A stretch of 64,000 bases of DNA, from assembly GCF_042650605.1 (NCBI RefSeq), contig NZ_JBHSBN010000008.1:186001-250000 (forward strand), read 5' to 3'. The position numbers and the translations under genes were made by a program. A model generated the notes under the pieces. That model was not told where the DNA came from and ran no database searches. It was given only the letters and a program-made list of their open reading frames with translations. Shown here one piece after another: positions 37,282 through 46,700 of this stretch. The first letter of the stretch is position 1. The number at the start of each line of letters is the position of its first letter. The DNA comes from Micromonospora_J zhanjiangensis (GTDB lineage: Bacteria > Actinomycetota > Actinomycetes > Mycobacteriales > Micromonosporaceae).

Positions 37282-39387
37282 ATGGGCGACGGCGACTACT
37301 TCGGCTACACCCCGGGCGGCAACGAGCGGCTACGGAGGAACAACTTCATCGCCCGGCACATGGGCGAGGACATGTCCCACTACCCGCCGGTGGAGTCCGG
37401 TGGTGAGTATCCCGGTGACACCATCAACTGGGACGATCCGAAGCTCAGCGGCCAGCAGAAGGAGAACGAGAACAGCCTGCTGGCCAACGACAGCATCGAG
37501 AAGATCCGTAAGCGGATGCTGGCCCAGGACCCGACGGCGATGTACGGGCTCGCCGACAAGTGGTTCCGGGTCATCCAGGTCATCGAGGACATCCGGGAGA
37601 GGGTGCGGAACGCGGCACTCGGCCTGAAGAACGGCGGCGACGGCACGCCGGGCAACAACGGCGGCTGGCGCGGCCAGGGCGCGAACGCCTTCCTGGCCCG
37701 CGGCCCCGGTGCGACCCTCAAGTCGCTCGAAGACTGGCACGACGCGGCGTACTCCAACTGGATGGGCACGCTCACCCTGGCGCAGGCCATCCCCACCCAC
37801 CAGGGCAAGATCAACGAGCTGTACGAGCAGTACAAGCAGGCCATGGTCAGCTACAGCAAGGACTGGCTGAAGCACTACGGTCTCGAGGACAAGAAGGTCG
37901 AGGACCTGTCCGGCGAGATGAAGGACCAGTACGTCACCGACCTGAAGAACCTGGAGAGCTGGTGGAGCATCCAGGCCCGTCAGATCCAGTTCGGCATGGC
38001 CAAGGAATACCACTCGGTGATGAACGGTGAGCTCCGCGGCGGCTCGTCCACCGTCTACGAGGGCCCCACCGACGCGGTCATGCCCGACCCGAACTTCCTT
38101 GCCAAGATCATCGCCCCGACCGTTCCCAACGTGGGCAAGCCGAACGTGGGCAAGCCGAACGTCGGCAAGCCGAATGTGGGCAAGCCAAACGTCGACAAGC
38201 CGAACATCGACAAGCCGGACCTGAAGGACCGGCCGAACATCGACAAGCCCTCGGTCGACCCCGACTCGGTGCCCGATCCGAGGGCGGACGTCGACGCGCC
38301 CACCCGGAACATCGTCAATCCCCCCGTGCCGACCGTCGTCCCGCCCATGCCTCCGCCGGTCGTACCGCCGCTGCCGGTCGGTCAGAAGCCACCGACCGGG
38401 CTGCTGGGGCCCCGGGGCGCGCCGACCCTGGACCCGGCGCTGCGGAACAACGCCAACAACCTGCTGAACAACCTGCCCGGCCAGGGCAAGGGCGTCCAGG
38501 GACTGCTGAACAAGCAGGCGTTCAACGCCGGACAGCAGCTCCAGAACACCAATCCTCCGTCGCTGCCGCAGTCACCGATGAAGGGACAGCCGGGTGCGCC
38601 GCCGCCGCAGGCGCCGCTGAAAGGCAAGCCGACAACCGGTCAGCAGGGCCGGGACCGGGGACAGATCCAGCGCCCCGGCAGCTCGGAGAACGAGCCGCAG
38701 TCCGGCCGGGGCACGCCCGGTGCGCCGCCGGCGAGCCGGCAGCAGCGCGCCCCGGGCGAGCCGACGCCGGGCACGCCGCGGTCCACCACCGGCCAGTCGA
38801 ACCAGTTCGGAGGGCCCCCGCCGGCCGCGTCCCGGCCGGTGCTGCGGGCCCCCGGTGCGACACCGACGCGGGGCAGCCAGCGGCGGGATCCCGGGTCCCC
38901 CGCGATCGGGCAGCCGCCGTCGTCGGGCACCGGTTCGCCGTTGCGTCCCGGTGCGACGACCCCGCCGGTGCTCAACCGCCGCAAGCCGGACAAGCCGTCC
39001 AGCACGCTGCCGCCACCGCCACGTCCGCTGTCCACGACGGCGGGCAGGTCCGACTTCACCGCGCCGTCGGTGCCCACGGCCCGGCCGGTCGTCGGGCGGG
39101 CCGAGCGTCCGGTGGCCGAGACCGCGCAGGAGAAGGGCGTCCTGCGTGGCAAGCGGCCGGTCCGGGAGGGGTACGAGGCGCAGATCGGTTCCCGCCGGAA
39201 GGAGGCGGAGCGGATCCGCCCCACCATGGACGACGAGTTCGAGAAGATTCGTCAGGTTCTCGACCAGGAGGAGGCGTGGACGGTCGCCACCCCGGGTGGC
39301 GGGGTGTTGGACGGCGCCACCCAACAGCGGGTCGCTCCCACGCCGGAACCCAAACCGACGCTCGGTGGCTCCACCGCCAACGGGTAG
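37282..39387 (+). CDS. PPE-like ESX protein with long Pro-rich tail
   Basis: 701 residues. The first 260 are helical and contain NGGWRGQGANAFLARGP, a W-x-G turn like the WxG of PPE or WXG100 proteins, and ESWWSIQARQIQFGM. Residues 283-312 are six tandem NVGKP/NVDKP pentapeptides. The remainder to about residue 610 is a Pro/Gly/Arg-rich, disordered stalk, and the last 80 residues (YEAQIGSRRKEAERIRPTMDDEFEKIRQVLDQEEAW) form an acidic helix. It resembles the secreted, wall-spanning proteins coded in actinobacterial ESX clusters. Starts 7 bases after the preceding gene. Confidence 0.82.
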   Translation: MGDGDYFGYTPGGNERLRRNNFIARHMGEDMSHYPPVESGGEYPGDTINWDDPKLSGQQKENENSLLANDSIEKIRKRMLAQDPTAMYGLADKWFRVIQVIEDIRERVRNAALGLKNGGDGTPGNNGGWRGQGANAFLARGPGATLKSLEDWHDAAYSNWMGTLTLAQAIPTHQGKINELYEQYKQAMVSYSKDWLKHYGLEDKKVEDLSGEMKDQYVTDLKNLESWWSIQARQIQFGMAKEYHSVMNGELRGGSSTVYEGPTDAVMPDPNFLAKIIAPTVPNVGKPNVGKPNVGKPNVGKPNVDKPNIDKPDLKDRPNIDKPSVDPDSVPDPRADVDAPTRNIVNPPVPTVVPPMPPPVVPPLPVGQKPPTGLLGPRGAPTLDPALRNNANNLLNNLPGQGKGVQGLLNKQAFNAGQQLQNTNPPSLPQSPMKGQPGAPPPQAPLKGKPTTGQQGRDRGQIQRPGSSENEPQSGRGTPGAPPASRQQRAPGEPTPGTPRSTTGQSNQFGGPPPAASRPVLRAPGATPTRGSQRRDPGSPAIGQPPSSGTGSPLRPGATTPPVLNRRKPDKPSSTLPPPPRPLSTTAGRSDFTAPSVPTARPVVGRAERPVAETAQEKGVLRGKRPVREGYEAQIGSRRKEAERIRPTMDDEFEKIRQVLDQEEAWTVATPGGGVLDGATQQRVAPTPEPKPTLGGSTANG
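38128..38217 (+). repeat. 15-bp coding tandem repeat (NVGKP)
   Basis: Six in-frame 15-bp units: four NVGKP, one NVDKP and one NIDKP, within the PPE-like gene. Likely a flexible spacer. Confidence 0.9.
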
Positions 39388-39415
39388 AGTCCGCGCGGTG
39401 ACCCGAGGAGGTGTG

Positions 39416-40027
39416 ATGGGGCAGCCCGCTCGACGCGTCGCGTCGGTGTTGTCCGGCACGTTGCTGCTGACGGGGCTCGCCGGATGCGGCGGAGCCGATC
39501 CCAAGCCCGACGCGTCCGGGGTGCCGGCGGACAAGTACCGACCGGCCACCGACGCCGCCACGTCGGCGCCCGCCACCGCGCCGACCGCGGCCGGACGCAC
39601 CTACACCCTGCCGTCGTCGATCTGCGCGGTCGCTGACCTCACCGCGATCACCGAGCTCTACCCGACCTTCGACGGCAAGCCGCTGGCCGACAGCTCCGGG
39701 GTCTGCACGAGGTTCCTCCGGTCCGCCAAAACGGTGGTCGTCTTCACCGTGGACCCACAGCTGGCCGGGAGTGCCAAGTTCGGGCAGGAGTTCCTGAACA
39801 CCGGGCGTCGCCTGGCCAAGACGAAGACAACCGACCTGCCCGGCGTCGGGACGGACGCGTACTGGACGGTGGACCGGTACGAGGTCAAGGTCGTGACGTA
39901 CGACGGGAACCTGATCCTGGAGGTCTCCATCTCCCTGCCGAACAAGGGCACGGACGCGTTGCCGGCGGACACCCCGCAACGACTCGGCCGGGTGGCCAAC
40001 GGCACCTTCGCGAAGCTGGCACGATGA
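39416..40027 (+). CDS. Secreted lipoprotein of the ESX island
   Basis: 203 residues. A lipoprotein signal (basic RR, hydrophobic VLSGTLLLTGLAGC, lipobox LAGC) means the mature protein is tethered outside the membrane at its Cys. A Pro/Ala/Thr spacer is followed by a domain beginning TYTLPSSICAVADLTAI with two further cysteines that may form a disulfide; it looks like the DUF3558-type lipoproteins found in mycobacteria and relatives. ATG at 39416 has GAGGAGG four bases upstream. Its stop overlaps the next start by four bases. Confidence 0.82.
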   Translation: MGQPARRVASVLSGTLLLTGLAGCGGADPKPDASGVPADKYRPATDAATSAPATAPTAAGRTYTLPSSICAVADLTAITELYPTFDGKPLADSSGVCTRFLRSAKTVVVFTVDPQLAGSAKFGQEFLNTGRRLAKTKTTDLPGVGTDAYWTVDRYEVKVVTYDGNLILEVSISLPNKGTDALPADTPQRLGRVANGTFAKLAR

Positions 40028-41103
40028 CCGCACCCGGCCCGGGCGACCTGCTGCCCGGTGCTCGGTTCGCCATGGGCGTCATCCATCCCGGCTCGCCCAC
40101 CCTGCAGGTGCGCTACCGGCCGGGTGTGCTGGTCGACCCGGCCGGGTTCCCGGTCTGGTCGCTGTGCGCGCGGGCCGTGGTCGAGCTGCCCCCACCGGAG
40201 CCGGGCCTCACCCTCGACGAGATCCGGGTGGTCGACGTCCTCGCCGCGAACGCGCTGCTGGCGGCAACCGCCGACGCGGACGGTGGCGACCCGCTCTGGG
40301 CGCCGACCGGCGCGGACGGCCAAGCGGTGCCGACGCCGGCCGGCTGGTGCTGGGCCCACGTCGGCAACTCCCGCCGACTGGCGTTGGTCCCGGCCGAACT
40401 GCACGGGTCGTACCTGCACGCCGGTGGGATCACCACGTTGCCGGTGACCGACCGGGGGCTGCGCGTCGACGCCGTACCGGAACCGGTGGGCCAGGCCGAC
40501 GGTGACGAGGTGCCGGACGACGTGATGGAACTTGTCGGACGGATGCTCGGCTGGCCGCTGCCACCGGCGTACCAGCGGTTCCTGGCCGCGACGAACGGTG
40601 CCGGGCCGGCGGAGCCTGCGGTGCTGCCGGGCCACGGCTTCGTCGCCGACCAGCCGCTGTTCGGGCTGGCCCGCGAGGACCGGCACCAGGACCTGACCTA
40701 CGCGCTGGAGTGGGTCCGGGACCGGCTGACCGTCGACTTCCTGCCGATCGGTTACGTCCAGGGCGGACTGCTCGCGGTGAAGGTCTCCGGCGACGACCTG
40801 GACTCCGTCTGGTACTGGGACGACGACGACCCGCGGGCCCGGGAGGCGTTCGGCCCGGATTACATCTCGACCCACCTGCTGCACCGGTGCGCGGACACCA
40901 TCGACGACTTCTGGTCGGCGTTGACCCGGCCCGCCCGACCGCTGCTCGACCTGGCCCAGCGCTGGGCCGGGGACGGGCTGGTGTCCGAGGTCCGGGACGA
41001 GGCCACCGGTGCCGGCCTGCCGGCCAAGCTGCGTCCACCCTGGCAGCCGGTGACAACCCAGCCGTACCAGGATCCGCTGACCAGGATGTTCGAGGCGCGC
41101 TGA
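40024..41103 (+). CDS. SUKH (SMI1/KNR4) domain protein, candidate immunity protein
   Basis: 359 residues. The second half carries the SUKH pattern: LVGRMLGWPLPPAYQRFLAATNGAG (the P-x-x-Y-x-x-F-L-x-x-x-N-G core), then DFLPIGYVQGGLLAVKVSGDDLDSVWYWDDDDP. SUKH proteins are the commonest immunity proteins of bacterial polymorphic toxins. The first half (residues 1-165) is a different beta-rich domain without a recognised family. It is in the same operon as the giant toxin-like gene, but upstream of it, not directly downstream as classic immunity genes are. Confidence 0.78.
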   Translation: MTAPGPGDLLPGARFAMGVIHPGSPTLQVRYRPGVLVDPAGFPVWSLCARAVVELPPPEPGLTLDEIRVVDVLAANALLAATADADGGDPLWAPTGADGQAVPTPAGWCWAHVGNSRRLALVPAELHGSYLHAGGITTLPVTDRGLRVDAVPEPVGQADGDEVPDDVMELVGRMLGWPLPPAYQRFLAATNGAGPAEPAVLPGHGFVADQPLFGLAREDRHQDLTYALEWVRDRLTVDFLPIGYVQGGLLAVKVSGDDLDSVWYWDDDDPRAREAFGPDYISTHLLHRCADTIDDFWSALTRPARPLLDLAQRWAGDGLVSEVRDEATGAGLPAKLRPPWQPVTTQPYQDPLTRMFEAR

Positions 41104-41105
41104 CG

Positions 41106-42086
41106 ATGGACACGCAACTGACCCCGACCGGCGGGCAGCCGGTGCCGCGGTGGGAGCCGGCCAACGACATCGAGCGCCGGCTCGGCCTGGTGCTCGCCGA
41201 CCAGGACTTCGACGAGGCGATGCGGATCCTGCTGGAGGCGCCCCTGGTGCTTCCCGGGTTCGACGACGCCGACCGCGATCGCCCGACCGCCGACGGCGCG
41301 GACGCCGACCAGGCCGGACAACCGCGGCAACGGGTGCTGGTCAAGGAGCGGAACGGCGTGCCGTACCTGCTGGTCTTCACCTCGGTGGAGGCCATGCGGC
41401 GGGCGGTGTCCGCCGAGGGCTGGCGGCAGACCTCGATGGACGAGTTGGCCCGGGCCTGGCCGGAGCTGGGCCAGCCGGTCCCGACCGGCCTGGCCGTGAA
41501 CCCCGGGACACCGATCGTGATGCTGGTGGAACCGGAACACGTCCCGCTGATGAACCTGCCGCTGCCCGACCCGCGGCGGGAGTTCGAGCCGGCGAACAAC
41601 ACCGAGGCGGCGCTGCGTGAGGCGCTCGTCCGAATCGATGGCGATCTGCTGCTGGACGTGCTGGTGATGAGCCGGGTGCTGGTCTGCAACGACGGCCTGG
41701 AGTTCGACGGGGTGCCCACCGTCGTGGTCTTCACCTCCCAGCAGCGGTGTGACGCGTACCTGGCGGAGTCCGGTCTGCTGATGACCACCCTGCCGATGGA
41801 GATGGTCGAGCTGCTGAACAGGTGGCCGGATCCGGCGTACCAGCTCGCGGTGAACCCCGGTGCACCGATCGCGTTCGTCCTCGACGGCGGCCGGATCCCG
41901 GGCATGCGGGAGTACGCGGACGAGTTGCTCCGGCGACGGCACGGCGGTGTCGTCGGCGACCAGGACGACCGGGACGGCCAGGGGGACGACCGGGGCGACC
42001 GGGTCCCGGCGGCGGACGACGGCGGACCGCCGGTCGGACTGCCGGCCGACGGCCGGATCGCCGACCTGCTGCGCGGCTCGGACTGA
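41106..42086 (+). CDS. Protein with two SseB-like domains
   Basis: 326 residues containing two similar domains of about 130 residues: ANDIERRLGLVLADQDFDEAMRILLEAPLVLP... and ANNTEAALREALVRIDGDLLLDVLVMSRVLV..., each with a VVVFTS or LVFTS strand followed by a helix and a LAVNPGTPI/LAVNPGAPI turn. That NPG-x-P-I turn is typical of SseB family proteins, enhancers or chaperones linked to secretion and to toxin loci. The C terminus is Asp/Arg-rich. It begins two bases after the SUKH gene stop, without a ribosome site, so it depends on coupling. Confidence 0.8.
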   Translation: MDTQLTPTGGQPVPRWEPANDIERRLGLVLADQDFDEAMRILLEAPLVLPGFDDADRDRPTADGADADQAGQPRQRVLVKERNGVPYLLVFTSVEAMRRAVSAEGWRQTSMDELARAWPELGQPVPTGLAVNPGTPIVMLVEPEHVPLMNLPLPDPRREFEPANNTEAALREALVRIDGDLLLDVLVMSRVLVCNDGLEFDGVPTVVVFTSQQRCDAYLAESGLLMTTLPMEMVELLNRWPDPAYQLAVNPGAPIAFVLDGGRIPGMREYADELLRRRHGGVVGDQDDRDGQGDDRGDRVPAADDGGPPVGLPADGRIADLLRGSD

Positions 42087-42193
42087 GGCGGGCGGTCGCG
42101 CCGGTGTGCCGGGTGCGCGCATCATCTATTCTCAGGGGAAGGCCGACGCGCCGGTGGTTCCGGCTGCGTGGGTGACGGGGGAGGGGAGGAGCC

Positions 42194-42622
42194 GTGGAAC
42201 GTCCGCAGTGGTCCGCGCTGCAGGGTGTGATCCAGGACCTCAACCGCAGCCTCGACAACATCGAGGAGACGCGGCAGCAGATTCTCGAGGTCACCGGCAC
42301 CGCCTGGTCGGACGACCGACTGCTGAAGGCGACGGTCGGGCCGCGCGGTCAGCTCATCGACCTCGACATCGACCCTCGGGTCTTTCGCAACCCGAACTCC
42401 AAGGCGCTCGCCGCGGCGATCGTCGCGACCGTGCGGGCGGCCGTCGAGGACGCCAACAAGAAGACCAGCAAGCTCGTCGAGAAGGTCCTTCCCGACGACC
42501 GGGGCCTCGGGCTCGGCATCGGCCGCGACGACGAGACCCCGATGGACCGGATGATGCGCAGTCACGACTCCGAGTTGCCGACCATTCTCAAGAAGGAGGA
42601 CGGCCATGGGTACGTATCTTGA
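42194..42622 (+). CDS. YbaB/EbfC-like protein of the ESX island
   Basis: 142 residues with the YbaB core: an N-terminal helix (LNRSLDNIEETRQQILEVTGTAWSDDRLLKATVGPRGQLIDLDIDPRVF) and a second helix LAAAIVATVRAAVEDANKKTSKLVE. True YbaB is a nucleoid-associated protein; YbaB-like genes next to WXG100 genes are frequent in actinomycete ESX loci and may instead act as secretion chaperones (inference). GTG with GGGGAGGAG upstream. Overlaps the next gene by 17 bases. Confidence 0.83.
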   Translation: MERPQWSALQGVIQDLNRSLDNIEETRQQILEVTGTAWSDDRLLKATVGPRGQLIDLDIDPRVFRNPNSKALAAAIVATVRAAVEDANKKTSKLVEKVLPDDRGLGLGIGRDDETPMDRMMRSHDSELPTILKKEDGHGYVS

Positions 42623-42959
42623 CATCGACGGTGATCCGAACGAGGTCGCCGGGACCGGCGCCGTCCTGCAAGGGCTGGCGGAGACCTTCAAGGCCAAGGT
42701 GACCGCCGTCCAAGGCAAGATCCACGGCGTGGAGGGCGAACGACCCTGGGGGAACGACAAGTTCGGCCACGGCTTCGAGACCACCTACAACATGAAGCCC
42801 GAGGGCAGCGACGAGAAGCTTGTCGACTCGGTTTCCGAGGGCATGTCGAAGGCCGGCGACGGGCTCGCCAAGCTGGGTGGCAACGTTGTCCGCGGGATGA
42901 ACCAGTACCAGGGCGAGGACCACGCCGGTGGGACGGACATCAAGCAGGTCCAGGTCTGA
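42606..42959 (+). CDS. WXG100-like ESX protein
   Basis: 117 residues, mostly helical: DPNEVAGTGAVLQGLAETFKAKVTAVQGKIHGVEGERPWGNDKFGHGF, where PWGNDKFG sits at the turn in place of W-x-G, then a second helix VDSVSEGMSKAGDGLAKLGGNVVRGMNQYQ. Y-Q-G-E-D near the C terminus resembles the YxxxD/E signal. GGAGG lies six bases before the ATG. Together with the YbaB-like gene it forms a two-gene unit just upstream of the giant gene. Confidence 0.78.
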   Translation: MGTYLDIDGDPNEVAGTGAVLQGLAETFKAKVTAVQGKIHGVEGERPWGNDKFGHGFETTYNMKPEGSDEKLVDSVSEGMSKAGDGLAKLGGNVVRGMNQYQGEDHAGGTDIKQVQV

Positions 42960-42964
42960 CCGGG

Positions 42965-43624
42965 GTGGACGCGGATCGGATCATCGAGGCGGTGCGCCGG
43001 CACCTCGTCCGCCCGGGCCTCACGATCGAGCGCCGGAAGGACTGGCCGGACCAGGTCTCCTTCCGCACCTCCTGGTACGCCTACACGGCACAGCCGGCCG
43101 ACTGGCGGGTCAGCCGGGAATCCTGGGTCGACGAGGCCGTGCGGGTGACGGCGGAGGGCGGGACCGAGTGGACGGCCCGCAATTACGGCTTCCTGTTCGG
43201 CCGGAACGGCGAGGAGTGGTTTCTCAACGACGTCGAGGTGATCCGGGAACTCGGCCGACGGCTGGGCGACGACCTGGACCCGATCGACTACGCCGAACTG
43301 CTGGCGGCGTTCTATTCTGCGGGCGACATCGACCGCCCGGTGGTGGAGCCGCTCTCGGTGCACGAGGGGATGCCGGCCGGTGAGCTGGTCACCGACGTCG
43401 ACGCCTTCGCCGAGCGGTACCCGTACGCCGATCCCAGCCTGGTGGCACCGCCGAGGGTCGAGAACTCGAACGGGGAAACCTCGGTCAAGTTCTTCTCCTA
43501 TCACCAGTTCTTCTGCGAGTACGGCAGCACGGTCGACGTCCTGAAGTGGACGGTGACCGGCGGCGGAGGTCGACCGGTCGAATGGTCCCGGGAATATGTG
43601 GCAAAGCGGCTGACCCGCCCCTGA
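42965..43624 (+). CDS. Hypothetical protein of the ESX island
   Basis: 219 residues, rich in Trp and acidic residues, without signal or membrane segment. The N-terminal domain (IIEAVRRHLVRPGLTIERRKDWPDQVSFRTSWYAYTAQPADWRVSRESW) and the middle (EWFLNDVEVIRELGRRLGDDLDPIDYAELLAAFYS) look like a mixed alpha/beta fold. The C terminus ends SREYVAKRLTRP. It matches no family I know. Position immediately before the giant gene makes it a candidate chaperone or immunity protein, by context only. Confidence 0.7.
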   Translation: MDADRIIEAVRRHLVRPGLTIERRKDWPDQVSFRTSWYAYTAQPADWRVSRESWVDEAVRVTAEGGTEWTARNYGFLFGRNGEEWFLNDVEVIRELGRRLGDDLDPIDYAELLAAFYSAGDIDRPVVEPLSVHEGMPAGELVTDVDAFAERYPYADPSLVAPPRVENSNGETSVKFFSYHQFFCEYGSTVDVLKWTVTGGGGRPVEWSREYVAKRLTRP

Positions 43625-43740
43625 CACGTCGGCGTGGGGTCGACCGGATGGGTAGCCGGTCACCACGTCGAGCGGACCGACGGCGGAGTTGCGAGTTACG
43701 GGGCCAGCACTGAGCGGGCCGATCTGGGGGAGGGGGCGGG

Positions 43741-46700
43741 ATGCCCGGCGGGAACGCGGCCGACAGCGCCCTCAACGAGCTGGGCGAGTTCTTCGACAAG
43801 ATGACCGAGTGGATCCCGGCCGCCGGTGGGTGGTTCCGGGAGATGGTCATCGAGTGGCCGGAGGCCGACTACGACCGCCTCTACGACCTCGCGGACCACT
43901 ACGCCGAGGCCGCACAGCTCTACAACGACCACCTCCAGGACATCTTCGGCTACCTCAACGACCTCGAGGCATGGCAGGGCGACGGCGCGGCCGACGCGGC
44001 CCGGGCCCGCTTCCAGGAGTACATCGACGAGATCTCCGGCATGGCCGAGGGCCTCAGCGTCATGCACGAGGGGGTGCAGAGCAAGGCGCTCGAGATCGAG
44101 TCGGCCAAGTGGATGGCCATCATCAACATCGTCATGATGGCGATCGCCCTCGTCCAGCTCATCCTCACCGCCTGGACCGGCGTCGGCCTCGCCGTCGGCG
44201 CCGGCGAGTTCGCCACCGCCCGGGCCGCCATCTGGGGGCTGATGAAGAAGCTGCTCGCCAAGATGTGGGAGCAGGTGTTCAAGTTCGGCTTCCGGCACAC
44301 GCTGAAGGCCGCCACCCGGCAGACCATCCAGGCCGGCGTCCGGAAGCTCGCCGTCACGGCGCTCAGGAGCGGCCTGACGTACGCCGCCTTCGTCGGCGGT
44401 TCCAAGGCCATCATCACCGGCATCCAGCAGTTCGAGGGGCACGACCCGTTCGCCGAGAAGAACTTCTGGGGCAGGTTCGGCGTGGAGCTGGTGGACTCGT
44501 TCCTGGCCGGCGCGATTGGTGGCCCGCTGACCCTCGGCATCCAGAACCGCTTCACCGAGGCGATCGCCTACGGTCTCGGTCAAACCCTGGAGAACTTCTC
44601 CCAGATGGGCCGGGACCAGCTGCTCGAGGCGATGCTGGGCAAGGACGCCGCCAAGAACAGCGTCTGGTACAGCGGGATGAACCTGAAGAACGCCATGCAG
44701 GGGGTGACCCCGGCGATCCTGGTGCAGGGCATCGTCACCGACTTCCGGGGCGGGCACAACCTCGGCGGCGGTCACCTCGGGCGGGGCGTCTCGAACCTGT
44801 TCGGCGCCGACGGGGCGCGCACGTCCCACCCGGGCACCGCCGACCTCGGCGGCACCCACAACGCGCCCTCGCCGGCGACCGACGGCGCGAACGCGCATAC
44901 CACCGGCACCGGCGACGGGACCAACACGTCCACATCGACCGCCGACACCGGCGGAGGGCAGGCCACCGCCACGACGCCCAGCCTGGCCGACGGATCCACC
45001 TCGACCAGCGGCTCCACCTCGACCGGTGGCCGGGACGGTTCGACCGGCACGTCCGGCAGTTCCCGGGACTCGTCCGCCGGCTCCTCCGGGTCGCGGGACT
45101 CGGGTTCGTCGTCGAGCGGTCAGCGTGACTCGGGTTCGTCGTCGAGCGGTCAGCGCGACTCCGGTTCGTCGTCCGGGTCGCGGGACTCGTCGTCGAGCGG
45201 TCAGCGCGACTCCGGCACCCGCTCGACCAGCACGCACGACGGCAACTCCGCCTCCGCCGGCTCGCACGACAACGCCTCGTCCGGGTCGCGGGACTCCGGT
45301 TCGTCGTCCAACGCGCGGCACGAGGGGACGCCCGCGCCGGCGACTCCCGTTCACCCGGACGCCGGCACGCCCTCCGCGCCGCACGACGGCACCCCGTCCG
45401 CGGCGGAGCCCAGCCGCGGCGACACCGGCTCGACCCGGAGCGACACGACGGTGGCGGACCCGCACCGGGCAGACTCGTCGTCGACCACGGCACACGCCGA
45501 TCCGCCGCCGGGGCCGCCACCGGAGACGGCGAGCTCCGGCACGCAGCACGCGACGCCGGACGCGGGCACGACCGCCACCGGACACCAGCCGGACGGTGCG
45601 ACGCACCAGTCCGGCGGTGAGCACCGGGCGGACCCGCTCCGCAGCGAGACCCCCGCCGCGGCGTCGCGCGGCGACAATGGGGGACCGCCGTCCCACTCGG
45701 CCACGGACGGTGGGCATACCGCGGACGGCGGATCCGCCGCCACCCACGATGGCGGTCAGGCCCGCGCCGACGGGGACGGTTCCCGGGACGGCGGATCCGA
45801 CGCGCCCCCGGCACACCACCAGGGCGACGGCGGGGACCCGCCGAACCAGGGTGACCGCAACGGCCAGCAGGGCGACCGGCAGGCGCCGACCCGGGACGGC
45901 GACACCTCCGCCGCCGGTGACCGGGACAAGCCCAAGTGGTACCAGTTCAAGAAGCGGTTCGAGGTCAGCTACGAGACGGCGCTGGCCGACCGGTTCGGCG
46001 CCTCGCCCGAGGGGGGACTCGACGGCCGGCAGCCGCCGCACCTGACTCCGGAGATGGTCCAGCAGGCGCTGAACGCGCGTCCCGAATCGCTCAATCATTA
46101 TGGGCGGCACCTGCGCAACTACCTCGAACAGCACTTCAGCCAGCCGGACGGCGCGGGCGGCCGGCGCCCGCTGGACGCGGCGGCAATCGGCAACAAGCTG
46201 GACCAGCTGCGCGGCTCGTCGGCGCACCCCACCCGCCCGGAGAACGGCCGGCACGCCGACCCGGAACCGTCGGACGACGGCACGACGACCACGGACCCGG
46301 AGCACGCCGGGGCGGACGGATCGACGCGTCCGGACGACGCGACACCCGTACCGGATGGCGAGCGGATGCCGGCCGAGCCCGGCGTCCGGGAGCCGGACGG
46401 CACCGCGCCGGACCATCGGGTGGGTACGGACGACGGCGTTCCGGCGCGCGGCCGGGACGGTGCCGTCGCCGAGCCCCGGAACCCGGACCGGACGGGCGCC
46501 GAACCGGACGGCCGACCGGCCCGATCCGACGACGGTGCGCGGCCGGCGGATCGGGACGGCGCGCGGCCGGCGGACCGGGACGGTGCTCCGGACCGGGACG
46601 GCGGGACCACGCGGGACGGCGAGGGATCCCCGCGACGGGACCGGGAGGACGTGGCGGCGCGGGATCGCGACGACGCGCCCAGCCGGGACCGGGACGGCTC

